Source: Candidatus Leptofilum gracile (GTDB taxonomy: Bacteria; Chloroflexota; Anaerolineae; Promineifilales; Promineifilaceae). Taken from it: a DNA stretch of 64,000 nucleotides. The stretch lies in assembly GCA_016713825.1 (NCBI GenBank), contig JADJOJ010000008.1, positions 186,001 through 250,000 on the forward strand. The letters are read 5' to 3'. The position numbers were made by a program, and so were the translations under genes. The notes beneath the pieces were generated by a model, which saw nothing but the letters and a program-made list of their open reading frames with translations, ran no database searches and was not told the origin of the DNA. This document shows positions 1-7,346 of the stretch, piece by piece (position 1 is the stretch's first letter; each line of letters opens with the position of its first letter).

Positions 1-991
1 GCTCTTCGCCTGCGGGGATGGTGAATTGAAAATAGTCGGCAAAGATGGTAACGGCCGTAAATGGCAAATCACGCAGGGTGAAACGGCCGTCTCCCAACGT
101 TTCCGTCACGGGCGGTTCGCCCGGTGCCAGCCGCAGCTGCACCGCGGGCACTGGCTGCTCGTCGCTGGTGATGATACGGCCGTTCACTGTCCGACCGGCC
201 GAAGCTGTTTCCTCTGCAACCTGAAACGCTTCATCCGAAATCGGTTCATCCAGGACAAGTGAGAGAAATTCCACCTCACCCGTGATTGCGCCCTCTCCAT
301 ACTCCCAAGACTTGAGAATGAGCCCTGTCTGCTGATCAATCCAAAAACGATTACGTCTCTCGCCGCCGTTCATCACGTCGAACCAATCTACCACCCAGGC
401 CTGGCGCTCTAAAATAGGCTCTTCCGCAATAAGTTCAAACCGTCCAACGCGCTGGGCAAATCCTGCCGGAAAGATGTAATCACCGGCAAAACCGAAACCC
501 ATTCCCACCATCGGGTGGGGATAAACTGTGATTGGCTGTATTTCTTCTAAGGAAATGGGTAGAAGTGAAAGGTCATGCATAATCCGCTGCTGGGCAGATT
601 CATCTGTGCCCAACGTTGCCTGATAATCAGCGCCAGAAATTTGGGCTAGATAAGGCTGGCGAATAAGTATCGTATGCTGCAATACCTGGGAACTGGTAGT
701 GCTCCATTGCCCTCTTACCTCGGCTTGCAGCGTTTGCCAGCGGTTATGTGAATCGAGCATCAAGTTAATCATATCGCGAGAAAAATCGTCAATATCCTCG
801 ATATTGGCCACATATTGGGCAACTCTGGTTTCTTCAAATGTGAGGTGGGAGGAACTGGATTCGGGAGTATTGGAAGAATAAGTTGTCTCTGTAGACTCAC
901 TCGATAGAGTTGATGGAACATCTGCTTCACAGGCTATCAAGCTAAGTAAAACGGTGAAACAAAACAAACATTTTGCACGGTTAAGAACCAT
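1..991 (-). CDS. Lipoprotein with C-terminal carboxypeptidase-regulatory-like domain, 3' end cut by window edge
   Basis: The frame is open from an ATG at 989-991 to the left edge, giving 330 visible residues. A Shine-Dalgarno AGGTG sits five bases upstream of the ATG. The N-terminus is a short lipoprotein signal peptide ending in the lipobox LIAC with Cys at residue 21, followed by a Ser/Thr-rich linker, so the product should be an exported, lipid-anchored protein. The middle (about residues 50-240) resembles the LolA/RseB-like beta fold in having repeated FWIDQQTG-type strands. This is a loose impression. From about residue 270 a segment reading VNGRIITSDEQPVPAVQLRL with GDGRFTLRDLP looks like a carboxypeptidase regulatory-like beta-sandwich. 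Function is unknown. Confidence 0.8.
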   Translation of the reverse strand, partial: MVLNRAKCLFCFTVLLSLIACEADVPSTLSSESTETTYSSNTPESSSSHLTFEETRVAQYVANIEDIDDFSRDMINLMLDSHNRWQTLQAEVRGQWSTTSSQVLQHTILIRQPYLAQISGADYQATLGTDESAQQRIMHDLSLLPISLEEIQPITVYPHPMVGMGFGFAGDYIFPAGFAQRVGRFELIAEEPILERQAWVVDWFDVMNGGERRNRFWIDQQTGLILKSWEYGEGAITGEVEFLSLVLDEPISDEAFQVAEETASAGRTVNGRIITSDEQPVPAVQLRLAPGEPPVTETLGDGRFTLRDLPFTAVTIFADYFQFTIPAGEE

Positions 992-1105
992 TTTTCACCT
1001 CTCAACTGTTTGATTCAACTGATCGTTTACCGGAATGTTAATCGGTTTGAGAGGGAAACAAAGGATTGGCGGGGGCCATTAATCAACTACAAATTTTGAG
1101 AACAA

Positions 1106-1155
1106 GCAGATTACACAAAATCAATCTGTGTAATCTGCGTAATCTGTGGATAAAA
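1106..1155. repeat. CAGATT-family intergenic palindromic repeat
   Basis: GCAGATTACACA at 1106-1117 is repeated inverted as TGTGTAATCTGC at 1127-1138, followed by more AATCTG units and the TGTGGATAAAAATT tail. Similar repeats occur at about 4214, 13530, 16697, 19050, 45010, 47770 and 52570. It lies in the gap downstream of the EamA gene, where it could also act as a transcript-end hairpin. Confidence 0.75.
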
Positions 1156-1156
1156 A

Positions 1157-2086
1157 TTAGGGGGTTGGTTTTTCGACGGGGCGCGGTGAGGGAAACGGCC
1201 GTTTCCCACCCCACTTCAGCAGCCCATTCACAATCATCACCCCCAGCAAAATGAGGGCAAAGCCAGCGTAGGCGTGCCAGGTGAGCTGCTCGTTGAGCAC
1301 CAGCACGCCCAAAATGACGCCAAACACGGGGATGAGGTAGGTGGTCATCGAGACGTAGCTGGCCGGAGCGGTTTCCAGCAAACGATAGTAGACGACGAAG
1401 GCAACGGCCGTACCCAACACCCCCAGCGCCACCATCGACCCAATCACGTTCAACGACAGCGGCGGCAGCGAAAACGGCCGATCAATCAGCAGCGACAGCG
1501 GCAGCAAATAAATCGTGGCCATGATCATTTGCCCGGCCGGGGCCACCAGCGGCGGCAGGCCGCGCAAATGGGTGCGCGAATACACAATCGCCACGCCGTA
1601 CAGCATCGCCGCCAGGGCCACGGCCAGCAGCCCCCACGTCGTCGCCTCCACCCCGTCCGTAAACGATGGCAAAATGAGCAAAATCAAGCCGGCAAAGCCA
1701 ATCAGCACGCCCAGCAGCTTCTTGGGCGTCAGGCGATCATCGGCCACAAAGTAATGCGCCAAAATGATGGTAAACAGCGGCGTGGTGCCGTTAAGAATCG
1801 ACGCCAGGGCGCTGTCGATATACTGCTCGCCCCAGCCAAACAGCACAAAGGGAATGGTGTTGTGGACCAGCCCCATCACTGCCAGATGCCGCCAAATTTT
1901 GCGGGAGCGCGGCAGCGATTTGCCCTGCACCAGCAAGAAGAGTGTGAGCAAAACGGCCGCAATCCCCACCCGCCCCAGCACCAGCGTCAGCGGCGGAATC
2001 TCCGCCACGGCGACTTTGATAAACAAAAAAGATGGCCCCCACAAGGCGGCCAACAAGACCAGAAGCAAAAAGTTCTTGAGTTTCAT
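1157..2086 (-). CDS. EamA-family (DMT superfamily) membrane transporter
   Basis: The 309-residue product is almost wholly hydrophobic, with ten predicted membrane helices in two EamA repeats of five. The N-terminal signature is ALWGPSFLFIKVAVAEIPP, typical of drug/metabolite transporter superfamily permeases, and the second repeat holds ATTWGLLAVALAAMLYG. Length is normal for the family (280-310). The ATG at 2084-2086 is preceded by an AGGAAC-type ribosome site. The substrate cannot be read from sequence; family members export amino acids, nucleosides or other metabolites. It is monocistronic as far as visible, with repeat-filled gaps on both sides. Confidence 0.9.
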   Translation of the reverse strand: MKLKNFLLLVLLAALWGPSFLFIKVAVAEIPPLTLVLGRVGIAAVLLTLFLLVQGKSLPRSRKIWRHLAVMGLVHNTIPFVLFGWGEQYIDSALASILNGTTPLFTIILAHYFVADDRLTPKKLLGVLIGFAGLILLILPSFTDGVEATTWGLLAVALAAMLYGVAIVYSRTHLRGLPPLVAPAGQMIMATIYLLPLSLLIDRPFSLPPLSLNVIGSMVALGVLGTAVAFVVYYRLLETAPASYVSMTTYLIPVFGVILGVLVLNEQLTWHAYAGFALILLGVMIVNGLLKWGGKRPFPSPRPVEKPTP

Positions 2087-2185
2087 AACGGTTCCTGTTG
2101 TTGAATTTGGTGTTTAGGTGTTTAACTGTTTTCTGCTTAATTTATAGCCGATTACGCCGCGCCAATCGATCCAGAACTTGCGGAA

Positions 2186-2224
2186 TAATTACTCAATTAC
2201 CCAATTACTCAATTACCCAGTTAC
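2186..2224. repeat. CAATTACCC-type short intergenic repeat
   Basis: AATTACTCAATTACCC is repeated nearly three times in tandem. A relative with the same units in both orientations is at 7280-7346, so this is a second small intergenic repeat family. Confidence 0.55.
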
Positions 2225-2701
2225 CTCTCTCCACGCCGCATAAATGCGCTCCATCTGGGCAATGTGCTCGGGCACGTGGCGGCTGTAGGTGTCCAGCCAA
2301 TCGTCGAAGGTCATCTGGCCGCTTTCGGGGTGATACGCTTCGTGCTGCCAAACTGCGTCGGGAACGGTTTGGATCAGTTCGTAGGAGCTTTGCCGCAGCC
2401 AGTTGAAGAGGGAAACGGCCGTATCCACATCCAACCCATGATAATTCAGCACCCTGGCCCACTGGTTCTCATCATACGCCATCAGCGGTTCGCCCGGTTC
2501 GGCAATGAAGCGGCGGCAGCGCACATAACTGTTCGCCTCACTGTCGGTAATGTGCACCACAATTTCATGAATGGTCCAATCATCTACCTGCGAACGATAT
2601 TGCCACATTTCGCGGGGAAATCGGGCCAGGGCGGCGGCCAACAAGTCGTAAGCCTGCCCGTACAGCGCCATCTTTTCTTGTCGGTTGGTTTGATTGGTCA
2701 C
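2213..2701 (-). CDS. DinB-family four-helix protein
   Basis: The 162-residue product matches the DinB/YfiT-like metal-binding fold: four amphipathic helices with a histidine in IHEIVVHITDSE (about residue 50) and a C-terminal YSRHVPEHIAQM, the usual place for two of the three metal-ligand histidines. Family members are thiol transferases or uncharacterised stress-associated proteins. Its ATG overlaps the stop of the upstream Lrp-type regulator by four bases (ATGA), so the two are translationally coupled and probably form a regulator-target pair. The reaction is not inferable. Confidence 0.85.
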   Translation of the reverse strand: MTNQTNRQEKMALYGQAYDLLAAALARFPREMWQYRSQVDDWTIHEIVVHITDSEANSYVRCRRFIAEPGEPLMAYDENQWARVLNYHGLDVDTAVSLFNWLRQSSYELIQTVPDAVWQHEAYHPESGQMTFDDWLDTYSRHVPEHIAQMERIYAAWREVTG

Positions 2702-3177
2702 GCAACACCTCCATCAGTCGCTATGCGCATTTCTTCTTTAAACGTAGACATCACAATGCTGCTGGTCGATTTGGCCACCAGCGTGTAGGTGCGCAGCCGC
2801 TCTAGCAGCTTCTCCAGATCGCCCGTGCTCGCCACCCGCACCTTGAGCAGGTAACATTCTTCGCCGGCGACCGAATGGCACTCCAAAATATCTGGCTCTG
2901 CCTGGCAGCGCGCCACAAAATCTTGCTTGCACGCGGCGTAATCTTCGCCCGGTGCCGTGCCAATGATCAGCCGCACAAAAGCGGTGATCGGTTTGCCCAG
3001 CTTTTGCGCATCGACCACGGCAACGTACCGCTGGATGATCTCTTTTTTCTCCAGCTTTTTGATGCGCTCGAAGACGGTGGAGGTGGTTAGCCCCACCTGT
3101 TCGGCAATGGCGGCGTTGGATAAACGTGCGTCTACCTGCAAAAGATCAAGAATCCGGGCATCAATTTCGTCAATCAT
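2698..3177 (-). CDS. Lrp/AsnC-family transcriptional regulator
   Basis: From the ATG at 3175-3177 the protein is 159 residues. It has an N-terminal winged helix-turn-helix (IDEIDARILDLLQVDARLSN, then IAEQVGLTTSTVFERIKKLE) and a C-terminal ligand-binding RAM domain with LECHSVAGEECYLLKVRV. An upstream in-frame TTG at 3222 would add 15 residues. I prefer the ATG because it gives the usual family length and leaves room for a leader behind a consensus promoter. Such proteins sense amino acids and often control neighbouring genes. Here the co-transcribed DinB gene is the only obvious partner. Confidence 0.9.
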   Translation of the reverse strand: MIDEIDARILDLLQVDARLSNAAIAEQVGLTTSTVFERIKKLEKKEIIQRYVAVVDAQKLGKPITAFVRLIIGTAPGEDYAACKQDFVARCQAEPDILECHSVAGEECYLLKVRVASTGDLEKLLERLRTYTLVAKSTSSIVMSTFKEEMRIATDGGVA

Positions 3178-3234
3178 CTTGTGAATATCACTTTTTGTAG
3201 AATATTTTTCGCAATTATTCAATATATTCGGGAA

Positions 3235-3262
3235 ATTATACGGATGCGCTCAAATTTGTCAA
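3235..3262 (-). promoter_or_regulatory. Consensus sigma70-type promoter of the Lrp-DinB operon
   Basis: On the minus strand TTGACA (3257-3262) and TATAAT (3235-3240) are separated by 16 bases, both boxes matching the consensus exactly. The expected start near 3228 leaves about 50 bases of leader before the regulator ATG. Confidence 0.85.
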
Positions 3263-3285
3263 TTTCCCATTTTTCTGGCTTTTGG

Positions 3286-3291
3286 TACAAT
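3286..3291 (+). promoter_or_regulatory. TACAAT -10 box eight bases before the VanY-like ATG (leaderless transcript likely)
   Basis: TACAAT at 3286-3291 is followed by eight bases and then the ATG at 3300. Transcription would begin at or beside the start codon, leaving no room for a ribosome site. No convincing -35 box is visible, so this is a moderate call. Confidence 0.5.
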
Positions 3292-3299
3292 GCTCCGCG

Positions 3300-4208
3300 A
3301 TGAAAAACAAGGGACTTATCTGGCTGGGTGTGCTGTTTGGATTATGCTTGCTAACGGGCTGTGGCTGGGAAACGGCCGTTGTCCCCCCACCCCCGCTGCC
3401 CACCCTGGTTCCCACAGGCTTGCCCGCCGCCACGTCAACGCTGCCGCCGCCATCTGTGGCCGGGGCCACACCCATTGCCCAACAGCCCGCCAACACCCCG
3501 GCACCAACCGCCACCCCCACCGCCACCGCCACACCGACCATCACCCCGTCGCCCACGCCAACCGCCACCCCCATCGGCCCCTGCGACGAGCGCCTGCCGC
3601 GTGATGATCTGTTCACCATCGTTACCCAAACGTACGGCCTCAGCCGCGACTACGCCCCGCAAGATTTGGTCCTGCTCACCGACTATTTGCCGGTGAACGT
3701 GACGCTGGGCTACCCCACCGAAATTCGCCAAATTGCCATTGGTCCGCTGGTGCAAATGATGGCCGACATGCAAAATTCGGGGCTGGAACCGTTCATCATC
3801 TCCGGCTACCGCAGCTACGCCGCCCAGGCGATCAGCTGGGACAAGTGGAACCGGGAAGAGCCGGAACGGGCCGCGATTTTGAGCGCCCGCCCCGGCCACA
3901 GTGAACACCAGCTGGGCACCACCGTCGATTTTGGCTCGCCAGAACTCGCCGAAATCGTGGGCATCGCCGATATTGAGTTCCACACCTACTTTTACCAGAC
4001 CAGCGAAGGCATCTGGCTGGCCGAAAACGCCCACCGCTACGGCTTCACCCTCAGCTACCCACGCGGGGCGCAGGAGCTGACTGGCTTTTTCTACGAGCCG
4101 TGGCATTTCCGCTATGTGGGCCAGGAGATGGCCACCTTTTTGCATGAGTCAGGCACTTACCTGACCGAATACCAGCTCATCAACCAACCGGAGCCTTGCA
4201 TCCCATGA
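3300..4208 (+). CDS. D-alanyl-D-alanine carboxypeptidase-like lipoprotein (VanY/peptidase M15B)
   Basis: The 302-residue protein starts with a lipoprotein signal peptide ending in LLTGC, followed by about 65 residues of Pro/Thr-rich linker (low complexity, tethering the domain outside the cell). The catalytic part has the M15B signature: SGYRSYAAQ, then RPGHSEHQLGTTVDF with the zinc-binding His and Asp, and EPWHFRYVG with the last zinc His and the general base Glu. These enzymes trim D-Ala-D-Ala peptides of peptidoglycan. The ATG at 3300 is chosen over an in-frame TTG at 3282 because the signal peptide begins MKNKG there and a -10 box occupies 3286-3291. Confidence 0.92.
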   Translation: MKNKGLIWLGVLFGLCLLTGCGWETAVVPPPPLPTLVPTGLPAATSTLPPPSVAGATPIAQQPANTPAPTATPTATATPTITPSPTPTATPIGPCDERLPRDDLFTIVTQTYGLSRDYAPQDLVLLTDYLPVNVTLGYPTEIRQIAIGPLVQMMADMQNSGLEPFIISGYRSYAAQAISWDKWNREEPERAAILSARPGHSEHQLGTTVDFGSPELAEIVGIADIEFHTYFYQTSEGIWLAENAHRYGFTLSYPRGAQELTGFFYEPWHFRYVGQEMATFLHESGTYLTEYQLINQPEPCIP

Positions 4209-4212
4209 GAGG

Positions 4213-4252
4213 TTTTTATCCACAGATTACGCAGATTTCGCAGATTTTTAGG
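4213..4252. repeat. CAGATT-family repeat between VanY-like and CapA-like genes
   Basis: Tandem units of the CAGATTACG/CAGATTTCG type directly follow the VanY-like stop codon, preceded by the usual TTTTTATCCA edge. Confidence 0.7.
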
Positions 4253-4265
4253 CTCATCTTGCACT

Positions 4266-4340
4266 TGTCGTTCCCGCGAAAGCGGGAATCCAGCCGCCCC
4301 CACCAGAAAATGGATTCCCGCCTGCGCGGGAATGACAAGC
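4266..4340. repeat. REP/MITE-like palindromic element (CGTTCCCGCGAAAGCGGGAAT type)
   Basis: The element has outer arms reading TTGTCGTTCCCGCG on the left and CGCGGGAATGACAA on the right, with nested inner hairpins (CCCGCGAAAGCGGG and CCCGCCTGCGCGGG). It looks like a mobile repetitive extragenic palindrome. It ends about 20 bases before the earliest possible start of the CapA-like gene and may have displaced that gene's original start region. Confidence 0.8.
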
Positions 4341-4361
4341 TAAGAGGGGCTCTTTTTTCTT

Positions 4362-5903
4362 TTGATACTTGCTTTCTTGATGGGATGTGGGCAAACGGCC
4401 GTTTCCACCAACCCACTCCCCACCATCGCCCCAACCCTGACCCAACCAACCGGCACGCTGCCCGCCCCGCCCACGCCCATCCCGGCGACAAATACGCCCG
4501 CGCCAGCGACGGCAACGCTGGTGCCCACCCAAATCCCCTCCACCAGCACCCCCCTCGCCCCGCTCACCCTGGCCGTGCCGGAAAATTGGCAGCCCATCGT
4601 TAGCGAAGCGCTGGCGGCGGCAAACACCGATCGCACTTGGCAACTTGTGCCCAGCAGCGAACCCGCCGACGCTCAGCTAAGCGAAAATGGCGCGGGGCAG
4701 CTGGTTTGGCAAGAGCCAATCGTGCTGGCCGTGCCCTTTGTAACGGAGTGGGAAGATGTGCCCCAGGCGGATGCGGAAGCGATTTTGGCCAACGGGCATG
4801 AGCTGGCCGTGGTGCTGCCCTGGTCGGCACTGACGCCAGATTGGAAGCCGCTGCGGGTAGACGGCCGTTTCCCCACCGACGCCAACTACCCATTTGTTAA
4901 TCGCCTCACCCTGCAAACAAACAGTGCAGCCGCCAACGAACTGCTGCCCATCCTGCAAACCGCCCTCGCCCCAGAGCCAGTGGTGCACCTGGCCAGCGTG
5001 GGGGACATCATGCTGGATCGCGGACTGGGCATCGTCATCCAGGGCGGCAATCTGGCCTACCCGTTCGCCAAAGTCGCCGATTTGCTGCAAAACGCAGACA
5101 TCACCGTGGGCAACATGGAGTCGGCGCTGGGCACGCTGGGCGAACCAGCCGCCAAGAGCTATCCGTTCCGCGCCCCGCCCGTGGCCGCCGAGGCGCTGGC
5201 GCTGGGCGGCTTCGACGTGGTGTCATTGGCCAACAACCACGGCATGGATTACGGCCCAGAAGCGCTGCTGCAAGCGATTGAGCTGCTGCAAGCCCAGGGG
5301 GTCACTCCGATTGGCGCGGGAACCAATTTTGAGGCCGCCCACGCGCCGCACATCACCCAAATCAACGGGCTGTCGCTGGCGTTTTTGGCCTACGTAAATG
5401 TGCCGATTGAGGCGCGGAGTGCGTTTGATACGGCCGTTTGGACCGCCACCGATACCACCCCCGGCCTCGCCTGGGCCGATCCTGAGGTGATTGCTGCGGA
5501 TGTAACGGCCGTTCGCGGTCAGGTCGATCACGTCATTGTGGTGCTGCACAGCGGCTACGAATATGTCGAGGAACCGAGCCCGCCGCAGGTGGCCGCCGCC
5601 GAGGCCGCCATCGACGCCGGGGCCAAGCTGGTCATCGGCCACCATGCCCACATTTTGCAGGGGATTGATTTTTACAACGGTGGGGTGATTGTGTATGGGC
5701 TGGGGAATTTTGCTTTTGAGATTGACGGGCCGCCAGAAACGGCCGTGCTCAACGTTTGGCTGGATGCAGAGGGCGTGCGCTCGCTGGAGCTCATCCCGGC
5801 CATCATTCAAGAAGGTGGCGCACCCCGCCTGGCCGAAAGCTGGGAAGCGGCCCCCATTTTGCGCCAGGTCTACTTTTTAACGCGCATTTTGAACTCACGA
5901 TGA
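4362..5903 (+). CDS. CapA/PgsA-family metallophosphatase lipoprotein
   Basis: This is a 513-residue protein of the poly-gamma-glutamate-synthesis CapA family (calcineurin-like phosphoesterase fold). Motifs in order: ASVGDIMLDRG (metal-binding Asp), VGNMESAL, VSLANNHGMDYG, VVLHSGYEY and IGHHAHILQG, then YGLGNFAFE. About 250 N-terminal residues carry a Pro/Thr linker and a poorly recognisable domain. The extreme N-terminus is FLMGC, a lipobox, but the hydrophobic stretch upstream has no ATG or GTG. The frame is closed by TAA at 4341-4343, and the TTG at 4362 is the only standard start. The gene follows the VanY-like lipoprotein, suggesting joint envelope work. Its stop overlaps the convergent PIN gene by nine bases. 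Confidence 0.88.
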   Translation: MILAFLMGCGQTAVSTNPLPTIAPTLTQPTGTLPAPPTPIPATNTPAPATATLVPTQIPSTSTPLAPLTLAVPENWQPIVSEALAAANTDRTWQLVPSSEPADAQLSENGAGQLVWQEPIVLAVPFVTEWEDVPQADAEAILANGHELAVVLPWSALTPDWKPLRVDGRFPTDANYPFVNRLTLQTNSAAANELLPILQTALAPEPVVHLASVGDIMLDRGLGIVIQGGNLAYPFAKVADLLQNADITVGNMESALGTLGEPAAKSYPFRAPPVAAEALALGGFDVVSLANNHGMDYGPEALLQAIELLQAQGVTPIGAGTNFEAAHAPHITQINGLSLAFLAYVNVPIEARSAFDTAVWTATDTTPGLAWADPEVIAADVTAVRGQVDHVIVVLHSGYEYVEEPSPPQVAAAEAAIDAGAKLVIGHHAHILQGIDFYNGGVIVYGLGNFAFEIDGPPETAVLNVWLDAEGVRSLELIPAIIQEGGAPRLAESWEAAPILRQVYFLTRILNSR

Positions 5904-6428
5904 GAGGGCGGTAGTGAGTTTTACGGCCGTTTCCTCTTCCAAACACACATTTTCCTGAATGGTACGCAGCGTTGCCTGGCTAAACGTCGCTTTGATTTCG
6001 GCCGCAGTCAGCTTGGCCAGCCGTAAGGCAATCAAAAACGTGCCTGGGTCCAAAATGCAAACGCCCGCGTACTGCTTCAGCGTCAGCAAATCCTTGTCGC
6101 TGCTCACCAAATAATGCGCTTTGCCTGCCACGGCACACGCCAAAAACTTGTCATCTTTGGGGTCACGGCACACCCCAACCACAGGTGTCACCTCCTGTAG
6201 CAACAATGTTTGCTTTTCGATCTTCTCCAGAATAAATTTTCTGGCACGACCACCTCTAGAGATAAGAAACGGCCGTTCCAATACATCCAGCAGCTCACTA
6301 TGCGTAGCAGCCGAAAAGACAGGCAAAATTTCGCCATCTTCCCAGGCATCCACAATCTTGACCATAATTTCCCCCTGCGTCAGGGCATAGCTGATCAAGC
6401 AACTGGTATCAATAACGACGTTTAACAT
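5895..6428 (-). CDS. PIN-domain toxin of a type II toxin-antitoxin pair
   Basis: The 177-residue protein opens with VVIDTSCLISY, the first acidic residue of the PIN nuclease site. It continues with SELLDVL (Glu), then RDPKDDKFLACAVAGKAHYLVSSDKDLL, which supplies the remaining aspartates. It matches the PIN family toxins usually annotated as putative toxin-antitoxin component, which cleave RNA with Mg2+. Its ATG follows the antitoxin stop with no gap (TAAATG), so expression depends on the antitoxin gene. A C-terminal tail of about 40 residues is longer than a minimal PIN domain and contains one ETAV palindrome copy. Confidence 0.9.
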   Translation of the reverse strand: MLNVVIDTSCLISYALTQGEIMVKIVDAWEDGEILPVFSAATHSELLDVLERPFLISRGGRARKFILEKIEKQTLLLQEVTPVVGVCRDPKDDKFLACAVAGKAHYLVSSDKDLLTLKQYAGVCILDPGTFLIALRLAKLTAAEIKATFSQATLRTIQENVCLEEETAVKLTTALSS

Positions 6429-6743
6429 TTAGTCGGCCTGCTTCTTGGCTTGCTGTTCTTCCCAAACTTCCTGGCGAGCTTGCTCAATGAGAGCCAACAC
6501 GTCGGCTTCCGTCAGGTCGGCATTTCGCTCCGCGTTTTCGGCGGCAATTTCCTTCAATTCGCTAAAAAATGCTTCACGCTCTTGCTGGTAACGCAAAAAG
6601 TTTTGGTATTGGTCCAAATCCACAATGGCCACCTGTGGCCGACCAAAAGTTTCTACCACGTAGGTCGCCTTCTCTTCCTTGATTTCCTGAATCACATCCG
6701 TCAATTTTTGCCGTAAATCGGTTGTGCCAATTTGTTTTTCCAT
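6429..6743 (-). CDS. Phd/YefM-type antitoxin
   Basis: From the ATG at 6741-6743 (AAGGTG ribosome site seven bases upstream) the product is 104 residues. The first 60 match Phd/YefM: TDLRQKLTDVIQEI, then TYVVETFGRPQVAIVDLDQY, a DNA-binding and dimerisation module. The C-terminal half is charged and helical (EAFFSELKEIAAENAERN), expected to wrap the toxin. A longer frame begins at 6791 but runs through the promoter and operator, so the downstream ATG is used. It is directly upstream of, and abuts, the PIN toxin. Confidence 0.9.
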   Translation of the reverse strand: MEKQIGTTDLRQKLTDVIQEIKEEKATYVVETFGRPQVAIVDLDQYQNFLRYQQEREAFFSELKEIAAENAERNADLTEADVLALIEQARQEVWEEQQAKKQAD

Positions 6744-6754
6744 TTTTACACACC

Positions 6755-6799
6755 TTATAAAGTTTATAAACATTATAAAGTTAGATTCCAAATTTACAA
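6755..6799 (-). promoter_or_regulatory. Promoter and three-iteron operator of the toxin-antitoxin pair
   Basis: On the plus strand three 9-bp units run head to tail at 6755-6763, 6764-6772 and 6773-6781 (TTATAAAGT, TTATAAACA, TTATAAAGT). Each contains the palindrome TTATAA. On the minus strand a TATAAT box lies inside the array (6772-6777), with TTGTAA (6794-6799) 16 bases upstream. A repressor bound to the iterons would cover the -10 box, fitting autoregulation by the antitoxin-toxin complex. Confidence 0.7.
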
Positions 6800-6870
6800 G
6801 ATTTCAAAAATCTCTTCCCCAATTGGGTCAAAATACAAAATGCAAGACTTTTGAAATCTTCGCGGGATCA

Positions 6871-6907
6871 AAAAAAGGCAACGGCCGTTTCCAACCGTTG
6901 CCTTTTT
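6871..6907. terminator. Bidirectional intrinsic terminator containing the palindrome
   Basis: AAAAAAGGCAACGG (6871-6884) pairs with CCGTTGCCTTTTT (6895-6907) around a ten-base loop, and there is a T-run on either strand. One ACGGCCGT copy spans the stem-loop junction. It lies just past the stop of the small gene at 6912-7271, whose transcript it should end. Confidence 0.8.
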
Positions 6908-6911
6908 CACA

Positions 6912-7271
6912 TTAGTAAACCACCGCTGGTTCAAACTGCGGCGGCAGCGCCAGCGGCCAATTAAAAGCCAGCAGCGCCGACCGCGCCAGCAAGCGAACCC
7001 GCCGCCACACGCCACTGCGGCGCAAAGCCACATCCGTGCAGGTATGATCCAAACAAACCCGCATCAAGTCGCGCCGCAGTGAAGCCAATACCTCTTTTTG
7101 TGCGTCAGTCAGAGTGTCCGCCTCTGCCACAAAAACTGGTTCAGATTGTTCAAATTCCTGTATCAAACGACTCACTTTACACGCTTCGTTGGGATACAGG
7201 CGCAGTTGCCCCGTCACTGGCAGCGCCAGCGCTTGCAAAACTGCTCGTAATTCATTCGGTTGCGTATTCAT
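6912..7271 (-). CDS. Small hypothetical protein
   Basis: From the ATG at 7271 the product is 119 residues; an in-frame start at 7295 would add eight. An AAGGAC ribosome site supports the inner ATG. The protein is soluble, with an acidic middle and a basic, Arg-rich stretch (LRRSGVWRRVRLLARSA) near the C-terminus. I recognise no family. It stands alone between the toxin-antitoxin pair and the ABC exporter operon, and an intrinsic terminator follows it, which favours a genuine gene. Confidence 0.6.
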   Translation of the reverse strand: MNTQPNELRAVLQALALPVTGQLRLYPNEACKVSRLIQEFEQSEPVFVAEADTLTDAQKEVLASLRRDLMRVCLDHTCTDVALRRSGVWRRVRLLARSALLAFNWPLALPPQFEPAVVY

Positions 7272-7279
7272 TGTATCCC

Positions 7280-7346
7280 GTCCTTCGTAAGTCATTGGGT
7301 AATTGAGTAATTCAACCTAATTACCCAATTACCTAATGACTCAATT
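7280..7346. repeat. CAATTACC-type palindromic repeat
   Basis: GTCATTGGGTAATTGAGTAATT is answered by AATTACCCAATTACCTAATGAC in inverse orientation. It is the same family as 2186-2224 and sits just past the end of the ABC exporter operon. Confidence 0.6.

Noticed and set aside
1274..2104. Plus-strand long frame opposite the EamA gene
   Set aside because: It is a Gln/His/Arg-rich frame typical of antisense reading of a membrane protein gene. There is no start context or domain.
3435..4145. Minus-strand long frame opposite the VanY-like gene
   Set aside because: Gly/Val-rich low-complexity reading of the Pro/Thr linker on the other strand. No homology or ribosome site.
6871..6907. That the ACGGCCGT palindrome is generally a terminator
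   Set aside because: Only this copy is in a real hairpin with a T-run. Most copies are in coding DNA with no stem extension or T-run.
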